Origin: Cryomorphaceae bacterium
GTDB lineage: Bacteria; Bacteroidota; Bacteroidia; Flavobacteriales_D; Crocinitomicaceae
Direction: 5' to 3'
Assembly (NCBI GenBank): GCA_027483605.1
Contig: JAIXUE010000030.1
Location: 1-39,039, forward strand
Length of the DNA stretch: 39,039 nucleotides
The position numbers and the translations under genes were made by a program. Each line of letters opens with the position of its first letter. The stretch's first letter is position 1. The notes under the pieces were generated by a model that searched no databases, had not been told where the DNA came from, and worked only from the letters and a program-made list of their open reading frames with translations. Shown here one piece after another: positions 33,601-39,039 of the stretch.

Positions 33601-33671
33601 AGAAAGTTAAAAAGCATTTTCATTGTGATACGCTAGGTGAAGAGGCAACTGAAACCGAAAACTCCCATTAA
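30651..33671 (+). CDS. Secreted double-domain amidohydrolase, N-terminal half degenerate
   Basis: A 1006-residue protein with a signal peptide (1-21, ending FAQ) and two amidohydrolase-superfamily modules. The first (about 30-420) has the flanking beta-sandwich pieces but reads IDLYSSVGL where a metal-binding HxH is expected. The second (about 570-980) is intact: DEHSH (His625, His627), CHSYI (His786), THILEG (His812) and NSDD (Asp866). It is therefore likely a periplasmic metal-dependent hydrolase of cyclic amides or peptides with one active and one pseudo domain. It is followed after one base by a related gene. A TATTTTCA box precedes the ATG. Confidence 0.9.
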   Translation: MKAHHLIFFLATFVSVQVFAQFGPENGVKPSTPQFVLIQHATIMVKPGQTLQDADLLMQNGKIVQVGKNLKQDGAVLIDYTGKVLVPSFIDLYSSVGLDPVTFKNNGWRPQLESNKEGAYYWNEAVHPELAAAAAYKSIEHNSDQLQQSGFGFALTHHMDGIVRGSAAFVALGQTEVDKQLIAPKAAQVFSFAKGASHQTYPSSQMGSIALLRQALYDLDYYIKNKAVLPYSVSLSEWETQRNLPIVFKTDDKLEILRAQKIANEFKTNFLYVGSGNEYAIANDLKGFKIVLPLVFPEAYEVNDPYLAREIPLSELKHWELAPSNAVLLKKEGLDIALTSFGLKHSDQFWTALRKVIARGLSAADAMAALTTVPANWMGLSAQVGTLESGKWASFSVFSADPFAYEAQLLETWSLGEARYWKAANTVQLLGTYSLRIAEDNYELVVTGTTEKPQGKVILRTASDTLSTKATIQLKQQDVSIQFLSLTSSNPQLIQLHAKALKNGLVLEGDGTDAKGAWFHWSAIQQQTTAPTALIALKPDTIAYGQVWFPNMAFGTTQKATQQTILFKNATTWTNEKEGIIKGADVLVVDGKIKQVSRQQIAAPSGARVIDATGLHLTSGIIDEHSHIAISKGVNEGGQSISAEVSIGDVVNSDDIDIYRQLAGGVTAAQLLHGSANPIGGQSALIKLKWGVNPDQMLIANAPKFIKCALGENVKQANWGDFNTVRFPQTRMGVEQVFYDGFYRAKAYQKEWDAFKAGKTKVAPRVDLELEVLSEILRSKCFITCHSYIQSEINMLMHVADSMGFRINTFTHILEGYKVADKMQKHGVAGSTFSDWWAYKFEVNDAIPYNAALMTEQGVLVCINSDDAEMGRRLNQEAAKTVKYGGLSEEQAWKLVTLNPAKTLHLDDQMGSIKAGKAADLVLWTANPLSIEARVSLTMVDGVVYYEEKQQELKQAQIEQERTRILSLMLAANERGEASKTPQKKVKKHFHCDTLGEEATETENSH

Positions 33672-33672
33672 C

Positions 33673-34911
33673 ATGAAAGCTACATTATTTTTCTTCCTTT
33701 TACTCAGCTGCTGCACCTTTGGACAAAGAATTCTTTTGATGCACGGCACAGCACACATCGGTAATGGTACCGTTGTGCAATCTGCGGCAATTGGCGTGGT
33801 CAATGACCGCATCGCTTTTGTAAAAAATTCATTGACCCAAACATTTGCAAAAGAAGATTGGGATACCATTATCGATTGCAACGGCCAGCATTTCTATCCA
33901 GGTTTGGTTTCGGCTAACAATACCCTTGGTCTTACTGAAATCGATGCCGTCCGTGCGACCCGTGACTTCAATGATGTCGGTGACTGGAACCCACATGTAC
34001 GCTCACAAATAGCCTTTAATGTCGAGTCAAAAGTTGTAGAGACGGTTCGTACAAACGGTGTGCTATTGGTTCAAGCAACCCCCCGCGGAGGTTGGATTTC
34101 TGGCAGTTCTGCCGTTATGAAACTCAGCGGTTGGAACTGGGAAGATGCCACAGTTTTGGCCGACGACGGTATTCACCTCAATTGGCCCTCAGACCGAACT
34201 GCATACCAAGCGCAAAAAAGAGCAATTTATTCATTTTTTGAGTTGGCCAAAGCATATGCCTTCGCCCGAGAAGCACAACCCAACGACCTCCGTTTGGAAG
34301 CCATGAGAGCTTGCTTCAGAGGACAAAAGCGCGTGTATATACATGCCGAGAGCATCCAACAGATTATTGATGTCATTGATTTTGCAGCTGCCTTTCAATT
34401 GCCGTTTGCCGTTATTGTTGGCGGCCACGACGCGCATTTAGTCGGCGCTAAGCTGCGTGACTCCAAAATCCCAGTTATGCTTTCACGGACGCACAGTCTG
34501 CCGCAGCGCGAAGATGAGATCACATATCTGCCTTATCAAATGCCAGCGTTACTCCAACAACAGGGCATTGCTTTTTGTATTCAAAATGATGGAGACATGC
34601 AGCCCATGAATACGCGAAACTTGCCATTTCAAGCCGGTACAACTATGGCCTATGGTTTAAGTGAGGAGGAAGCCTTGTTAGCGATTTCGCTCAGTGTTTG
34701 CCAAATCATGGGTATTGATAAAGACTACGGAACCCTTGAGGCAGGAAAAAAAGCTACTTTTTTTGTATCGAAAGGCCCTGCGCTAGATATGCGCAGCAAC
34801 CAACTGACTACTATATTGGTGGACGGAAAGTTTGTCTCAACCTCTAATTTTCAAGAACAGCTTTATCTCAAATACCGCCAAAAATATAAGGATGAAGCAA
34901 AGTCCGAATAG
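33673..34911 (+). CDS. Amidohydrolase paralogue lacking the HxH metal motif
   Basis: A 412-residue exported protein with a signal peptide (1-18, ending FGQ). The fold is that of an imidazolonepropionase-like amidohydrolase: the N-terminal beta-sandwich, GQHFYPGLVSANNTLGL in place of a DxHxH strand, then YIHAES, VIVGGHDAHL and the C-terminal GTLEAGKKATFFVSKG. Since both HxH histidines are missing but the later His residues remain, catalysis is doubtful. It starts one base after the 1006-residue paralogue, and the two resemble each other in the N-terminal module, so they probably form a complex or arose by duplication. Confidence 0.88.
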   Translation: MKATLFFFLLLSCCTFGQRILLMHGTAHIGNGTVVQSAAIGVVNDRIAFVKNSLTQTFAKEDWDTIIDCNGQHFYPGLVSANNTLGLTEIDAVRATRDFNDVGDWNPHVRSQIAFNVESKVVETVRTNGVLLVQATPRGGWISGSSAVMKLSGWNWEDATVLADDGIHLNWPSDRTAYQAQKRAIYSFFELAKAYAFAREAQPNDLRLEAMRACFRGQKRVYIHAESIQQIIDVIDFAAAFQLPFAVIVGGHDAHLVGAKLRDSKIPVMLSRTHSLPQREDEITYLPYQMPALLQQQGIAFCIQNDGDMQPMNTRNLPFQAGTTMAYGLSEEEALLAISLSVCQIMGIDKDYGTLEAGKKATFFVSKGPALDMRSNQLTTILVDGKFVSTSNFQEQLYLKYRQKYKDEAKSE

Positions 34912-34955
34912 TTTGGTGTAACTTTTGTGTTGCTACTTCGTCTTAGCGCTGTTTT

Positions 34956-35441
34956 ATGACTGTTCAGCAATACAACGAATGTGTAAAGGAATTCGCAGAC
35001 CGACTTTATCGGTTTGCCTTGAAAAATGTTGGCGATTCCGATATAGCTCAAGATTTCGTTCAAGATGCCTTTGAGCGGCTTTGGGTACGCGTAGAAACCG
35101 TAGATTATCAGCGCGTCAAATCCTATCTTTTTCGGACAATTGTCAATTTGCAAATAGACCGCGCTCGCCGTCAGCAATTGCAATACCAACACCTGAACGC
35201 ATTACCAGATCCGGTTCAAGATGCAGGGGTAGCACACGACGTTCAAAAACTAATTGACGAAGGCGTTGCAAAGCTGACCGATATCCAACGCATGGTGCTT
35301 ACCCTTCGCGATTACGAAGGGTATAGCTATCAAGAAATTGCCGAGCTCACAAATATTTCCGTAGACCAAGTGAAAGTCTACATCTTTCGCGCTCGTCGCT
35401 TTTTAAAACAATACATCGGAAAAATGGAGGTACTCATATGA
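34956..35441 (+). CDS. ECF-type RNA polymerase sigma factor
   Basis: A 161-residue alternative sigma factor. Region 2 spans about 13-75 (DIAQDFVQDAFERLW, then VKSYLFRTIVNLQIDRAR) and region 4 about 100-155 (LTDIQRMVLTLRDYEGYSYQEIAELTNISVDQVKV, read by parts) with the helix-turn-helix for the -35 element. There is no C-terminal extension. The ATG overlap of 4 bases with the next gene suggests that product is its anti-sigma factor. Confidence 0.96.
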   Translation: MTVQQYNECVKEFADRLYRFALKNVGDSDIAQDFVQDAFERLWVRVETVDYQRVKSYLFRTIVNLQIDRARRQQLQYQHLNALPDPVQDAGVAHDVQKLIDEGVAKLTDIQRMVLTLRDYEGYSYQEIAELTNISVDQVKVYIFRARRFLKQYIGKMEVLI

Positions 35442-36526
35442 AGCATACTCAAGCACATATCGCACATTTGATACTTACTTATCACGAGGGCACTTTGAAC
35501 CCAACTGAAAAGATTGAACTCGAGGCCCTTTTACTAGAAAATCCATCGCTAGCTTTGGATTTAGAGGAGCAGCCTTCCTTGATTGCACCGCCAATCCAAA
35601 TTGACTCGACATCATTTTTACATCCTTTACTCGAAGATTTAGAAATTTATAAAGATGAAGAAGGTCATCCTTTGGAAAAGTTAGCAATTGGCAATTTTGA
35701 AGGCGAGCTCAATGAGCAAGAGCAAAAAATAGTTCACTCCTATACCCAAGACACACTTTACCAAAAAATAGAACAGGAACTCGCACACACAAAGCTTGTT
35801 GCCGATCAAACCATTCAATATCCCCAGCTCAATAAGCTCCTTAAAACGGCACCAGTGCGCCAATTGAATTGGAGGCCCTACGTGATGGTTGGCAGTTCAG
35901 CAGCAGCTGTTTTATTGGCTGTATTCATGATTGGTCAGGCCAATACCAATGATAACTCTATTCAAACCAAACCAAGACAACAAGCGCGTTTGGTTCCAAA
36001 TAAAAAAACCAACCAATCACAAACAACACCTACAAAAAACACAAGTACAGCACCAATTCAACTGGATCAAGTTTCAATACATCCGCAGCTCGTTGACCTT
36101 CCGACACGTGACTGCATCGTACAGGAAATCATTCCTTCAACGCAAGAAAACTCTGAAATTTTGGTGGCGCAAAATATCAATCAAGCAGCGCTGTCAACTC
36201 ATCATAACCAAACAACATTAGGTTTACCGTACTCCAGTCAAAATACGGAATCAAACCTTCCCGAACAAGGAAACAGACAAGTTGTAAAAAGCGCTTTAGC
36301 AAAAGAACCGGTAACCGTCAAAACTTTCTTACTCCAAAAAACGAACGAACGCTTGTTCGGCACCACCACACCTACAGCAGACCTCCGATATGAAACCATG
36401 GCCCGTTATGCCAGCGAAACCATCGGGATACCTGTACGCTACCGGGTAGAAGAAGCCCCAAACCAAGACAAATTAGTCTTCCAACTTGGGCCAATTACCA
36501 TTGAAAAAACCAGAACAAGAAAATAA
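35438..36526 (+). CDS. Candidate membrane anti-sigma factor with duplicated N-terminal motif
   Basis: A 362-residue protein with one membrane helix (about 148-166), a cytoplasmic N-terminal part and a Thr/Gln/Asn-rich periplasmic part. Two similar segments precede the helix: HIAHLILTYHEGTLNPTEK (about 7-25) and LEKLAIGNFEGELNEQEQK (about 79-97). They look like the sigma-binding start of anti-sigma factors. No HxxxCxxC zinc motif is present. A 4-base overlap with the sigma gene and its position ahead of an outer-membrane protein gene support the anti-sigma role, which remains an inference. Confidence 0.75.
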   Translation: MKHTQAHIAHLILTYHEGTLNPTEKIELEALLLENPSLALDLEEQPSLIAPPIQIDSTSFLHPLLEDLEIYKDEEGHPLEKLAIGNFEGELNEQEQKIVHSYTQDTLYQKIEQELAHTKLVADQTIQYPQLNKLLKTAPVRQLNWRPYVMVGSSAAAVLLAVFMIGQANTNDNSIQTKPRQQARLVPNKKTNQSQTTPTKNTSTAPIQLDQVSIHPQLVDLPTRDCIVQEIIPSTQENSEILVAQNINQAALSTHHNQTTLGLPYSSQNTESNLPEQGNRQVVKSALAKEPVTVKTFLLQKTNERLFGTTTPTADLRYETMARYASETIGIPVRYRVEEAPNQDKLVFQLGPITIEKTRTRK

Positions 36527-36575
36527 GTTGTAACAATATTTTAAAACCCCCGTCTTAGGGTCAAAATCAATAAAA

Positions 36576-37673
36576 ATGAAATTTAAATTACTTTCCGCTT
36601 TTGTATTTTCAAGTTTGGCACTTTTTGGCCAACAAAATGAAACCAAGAAAATCGTTCGTATTGAAGGCAACGACACTACCATCATCCTGATCAACGGTCG
36701 CATTGATCAAATGGATTCCATACTGACTGAAGAAATGAAGAAGGTTTACATCAATGACTCAATGGTCACACGTGTAGATGTTTTTATGGACACCACTATT
36801 CTAAAATCTGAGGCAAATGGTTCCGACACCACTCAAATTAAAATTGGCAACATGAAAATAGTCATTCTTGGCTCCAAGGATTTGACAGACCTAGATCTTG
36901 GTAAACTCGAGGACATAGGAGGAGGTGAGATTCCTAAAGGTCAGCGCAAGATCATCATAGATGAAAGGGTCATTATCGAAAACGACGAAGATTCTTCTTG
37001 GCAACATTGGTCTACCGAAGATGACTCCAATAATTGCACAACTTCCGGAGATGGCAATGCTATTTGGGCTGGTATTGGAATCAACGCCAATGGCTTCATG
37101 AATGCCAATAAACAATTAGCCAGTGCTGCCGAGCTCGGATTTCTAGCTCTCGACCCCGCTAAAAGTATTGGTATTCAACTCAATTTTGCTGAAAAGCGCT
37201 TCCCAATCATCAATGATTACCTCGGAGTGGTCACTGGTTTGGGCTTCAATTGGAACCGTTATTCCATCAAAGGCGACTACGATTTCAACGTCGTCAACGA
37301 CACTTTAATTGCAAACGTAACAGGTGTCAATTATACCAAAAACGTACTGAGTTCCGCTTATTTGCAGGCACCACTTTTACTGCAAATTTCAACAAGTAAA
37401 AATTCCAATCAAGCTTGGAATATCTCTGCAGGCATAGTAGGTGGAATCCGTGTAGGTGCCCGCCAAATGCAAAAGTGGGAGGCCGATGGCAAGAAGAATG
37501 AAGACAAAACCAAGGATGATTTCCAGTTCAATCCTTTCCAAGCGAGCCTCATGGCTACTGTGGGCTACGGAGACTGGAGTTTATACATGACTTACGGCCT
37601 ATCGGACGTCTTTAACGAAGGATCAGCTCCGAAGGTGCGCGGTGTAAATGCAGGAATTTTACTCTCGTTTTAA
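36576..37673 (+). CDS. Outer-membrane beta-barrel protein of the sigma-factor module
   Basis: A 365-residue protein with a signal peptide (1-18, ending LFGQ). Residues 20-150 are polar and charged, with repeated Thr/Asp-rich strands (EGNDTTIILINGRIDQMDS). From about 165 to the end the sequence alternates as a barrel, from WAGIGINANGFMNANKQL to the final strand VRGVNAGILLSF with terminal Phe. It follows the anti-sigma candidate by 49 bases. Such barrels downstream of ECF modules are common in Bacteroidota; it could be target or sensor. Confidence 0.8.
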   Translation: MKFKLLSAFVFSSLALFGQQNETKKIVRIEGNDTTIILINGRIDQMDSILTEEMKKVYINDSMVTRVDVFMDTTILKSEANGSDTTQIKIGNMKIVILGSKDLTDLDLGKLEDIGGGEIPKGQRKIIIDERVIIENDEDSSWQHWSTEDDSNNCTTSGDGNAIWAGIGINANGFMNANKQLASAAELGFLALDPAKSIGIQLNFAEKRFPIINDYLGVVTGLGFNWNRYSIKGDYDFNVVNDTLIANVTGVNYTKNVLSSAYLQAPLLLQISTSKNSNQAWNISAGIVGGIRVGARQMQKWEADGKKNEDKTKDDFQFNPFQASLMATVGYGDWSLYMTYGLSDVFNEGSAPKVRGVNAGILLSF

Positions 37674-37700
37674 GTTACCAATTCACACCGCCAAATTTGC

Positions 37701-37733
37701 AAACGATGCACCTAACCGTGCATCGTTTCTTTT
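37701..37733 (+). terminator. Terminator between the barrel gene and miaE
   Basis: An 11-bp stem AAACGATGCAC/GTGCATCGTTT (37701-37711, 37718-37728) with a 6-base loop is followed by TTTCTTTTT-like sequence. The miaE stop codon (37714-37712 on the minus strand) lies in the loop. Confidence 0.75.
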
Positions 37734-38302
37734 TGCCCGTAACTTTCCATCAGTTGCGCTTCAAATTCAAGAAAGTCTTTCCAAGCTGCATCGACATCTA
37801 CCCCCTGACCATATTTGCGTGCAAAACCTAAAAATGTTGTGTAGTGTCTGGCTTCACTTTCCATCAGCCCTCTGTAGAAACTGCGCAAGTCTTCGTCGGC
37901 AATTTCTTCAGATAAAATTTTAAAACGCTCGCAACTGCGCGCTTCAATCATTGCTGCAAAAAGCATTTTATTGACAAAAACACCTGTTGGTGTACTGTTT
38001 CTTTTCCCATGCTTGAGATAAAGTGCCAAATCATTGACGTATGGATCTTTGCGTTCAAAGCCCAATTGAAGCCCGCGTTCTTTTAGTTTTTGGTGCACTA
38101 ATTCAAAGTGCTCCATTTCCTCCTTACAAATGGCGCACATTGCTTCCACTAAGTCAGGATACTGAGGATAGGTCACAATCATAGAAATAGCATTGCTCGC
38201 TGCTTTCTGCTCACAATAGGCGTGGTCAATTAAGATTTCTTCAATATTTTTTTCGACAATTCGAACCCATCGGGGGTCTGTGGCCATTTTCAGTCCGAGC
38301 AT
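37712..38302 (-). CDS. miaE: tRNA-(ms2io6A) hydroxylase
   Basis: A 196-residue non-haem di-iron ferritin-like enzyme that hydroxylates the isopentenyl group of ms2i6A-37 in tRNAs. The metal-ligand pattern is visible: HAYCEQKAA, CKEEMEHFELVHQKL, then FAAMIEARSCERFKIL and LMESEARHYTTFL. The start at 38302 (MLGLKMATDPRWV) is preferred over the frame start at 38329, which lies within the promoter TTTG-N17-TATTTTTG. It is divergent from the E1 dehydrogenase gene. Confidence 0.95.
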   Translation of the reverse strand: MLGLKMATDPRWVRIVEKNIEEILIDHAYCEQKAASNAISMIVTYPQYPDLVEAMCAICKEEMEHFELVHQKLKERGLQLGFERKDPYVNDLALYLKHGKRNSTPTGVFVNKMLFAAMIEARSCERFKILSEEIADEDLRSFYRGLMESEARHYTTFLGFARKYGQGVDVDAAWKDFLEFEAQLMESYGQKETMHG

Positions 38303-38317
38303 CTTGTTTTTTTTAGA

Positions 38318-38346
38318 CAAAAATACCAAAGTCTACAAGAATCAAA
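38318..38346 (-). promoter_or_regulatory. Promoter of miaE: TTTG-N17-TATTTTTG
   Basis: On the minus strand TTTG (38346-38343), 17 bases and TATTTTTG (38325-38318) match the Bacteroidota consensus at every defined base. The leader to 38302 is about 15 bases. Confidence 0.65.
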
Positions 38347-38372
38347 CAAGGATGAGTTGTAAGCGCAATGCT

Positions 38373-38380
38373 TATATTTG
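38373..38380 (+). promoter_or_regulatory. -7 box of the E1 dehydrogenase gene
   Basis: TATATTTG is an exact TAnnTTTG, 18 bases before the ATG at 38399. Confidence 0.6.
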
Positions 38381-38398
38381 TCGAATTGAATCAACAAA

Positions 38399-39039
38399 AT
38401 GTCAAAAACAAAGCAAAAAGACCTGAGTTGGCAAGCATTTGAACTCATGTGCACTGCCAAAACCATGGCTGAAAAATACGAGGCAAACAAAGAAGTTACG
38501 GCCAAGTACGTCCACGCTACCTCCCGTGGTCATGAGGCCATTCAGTTGGCTGTAGGCATGCAATTGCAGCCACAAGACTGGGTGTCGCCTTATTACCGTG
38601 ATGACAGCATTTTACTTGGCATCGGCATGAAACCCGAAGAACTCATGTTACAAGTATTTGCCAAAAAAGACGATCCTTTTTCAGGAGGGCGCACTTACTA
38701 CTCCCATCCATCATTGAATCGTCCAGGTCAACCTAAAATCCCACATCAATCCTCTGCTACCGGCATGCAAGCGATTCCTACAACCGGAATTGCCATGGGG
38801 ATCCAATACAAAGAAAAAACTGGGCAAGCTACCTGGAGTGCGGCAGAGGCGCCAGTTGTAGTGTGCTCGTTAGGCGACGCCTCTTGTACAGAGGGTGAAG
38901 TTTCAGAGGCGTTCCAAATGGCTGCGCTCAAACAGTATCCGATTATTTACCTCGTTCAAGACAACGGCTGGGATATCTCAGCAAACGCGAAAGAAACCCG
39001 TGCACAAGACATTTCTGAATACATTAAAGGTTTTCATGG
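38399..39039 (+). CDS. Thiamine-diphosphate 2-oxoacid dehydrogenase E1 component, 5' part
   Basis: The frame is open from ATG 38399 (MSKTKQKDLSWQAFELM) to the window end, 213 codons. It matches the alpha part of branched-chain 2-oxoacid dehydrogenase E1: SRGHEAIQLAVGM, SPYYRDDSILLGIGM and HQSSATGMQAIPTTGIAMG. The thiamine-diphosphate motif GDASCTEGEVSEAF leads to DNGWDIS. In Bacteroidota the alpha and beta parts are often fused in one chain of about 650-800 residues; whether that holds here is outside the window. It would feed acyl groups to a lipoyl E2. Confidence 0.92.
   Translation, partial: MSKTKQKDLSWQAFELMCTAKTMAEKYEANKEVTAKYVHATSRGHEAIQLAVGMQLQPQDWVSPYYRDDSILLGIGMKPEELMLQVFAKKDDPFSGGRTYYSHPSLNRPGQPKIPHQSSATGMQAIPTTGIAMGIQYKEKTGQATWSAAEAPVVVCSLGDASCTEGEVSEAFQMAALKQYPIIYLVQDNGWDISANAKETRAQDISEYIKGFH

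Noticed and set aside
1-39039. CRISPR arrays, insertion sequences, prophage or toxin-antitoxin modules
   Set aside because: No regularly spaced repeats, transposase, integrase or phage structural genes were seen; only the weak small-ORF cluster at 6328-6890 recalls a toxin-antitoxin set.

Overview
This window comes from a member of the Bacteroidota, most probably order Flavobacteriales; the family cannot be fixed by eye. The evidence is two kinds of type IX secretion (T9SS) C-terminal sorting domains, a CHU_C gliding-type domain, RlmH and MenC of the Bacteroidota type, a large E1 dehydrogenase, and many promoters with the lineage's -7 box TAnnTTTG in place of sigma70 boxes.

Layout. (1) 1-380: the 3' end of a tRNA-Pro, a complete tRNA-Arg(UCU), and a 17-bp copy of the tRNA-Arg 3' end 166 bp downstream. 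(2) 632-2399: a small lipoprotein, a DUF2752/YqaE membrane pair and an XRE regulator. (3) 2528-6279: an AT-rich accessory stretch with a membrane protein behind a candidate XRE operator, a LamG/T9SS surface protein, a lipoprotein and a FISUMP-domain protein. (4) 6328-8338: possible tiny minus-strand genes, a leucine-rich secreted protein and an outer-membrane barrel. (5) 8402-13110: a CHU_C surface protein divergent from a TPR histidine kinase/LytTR regulator pair. (6) 13102-20437, mostly minus strand: a Cys/Met PLP enzyme, an alkyltransferase-like protein, membrane pyrophosphatase, thioredoxin, a DUF5011 lipoprotein, RecA, Bcp peroxiredoxin and a DUF423 protein. (7) 20485-23879: a tightly overlapping operon of lipoprotein, Mrp ATPase, NifU-like protein, RlmH and MenC. 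(8) 23857-28372: lytic transglycosylase, YidD and a large SF1 helicase, with antisense-overlapping 3' ends. (9) 28434-30601: a T9SS protein, the RNase P RNA (rnpB) and an AlkD-type glycosylase, packed end to end. (10) 30651-34911: tandem secreted amidohydrolases. (11) 34956-37673: ECF sigma factor, candidate anti-sigma factor and an outer-membrane protein. (12) 37712-39039: MiaE, divergent from the 5' part of a thiamine-diphosphate E1 dehydrogenase that runs off the window.

Most of the window is core housekeeping with lineage-typical surface genes. The parts most worth following are the tRNA-Arg att-like duplication with its inverted repeats, the XRE palindrome over a promoter, the base-composition mosaic in the LamG gene, the small-ORF cluster at 6328-6890, a palindrome over the recA promoter, the Cys-rich tail of the pyrophosphatase, the degenerate amidohydrolase pair and the sigma/anti-sigma/barrel module. 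No CRISPR array, insertion sequence or prophage was seen. I found no clear new defence or mobile system.
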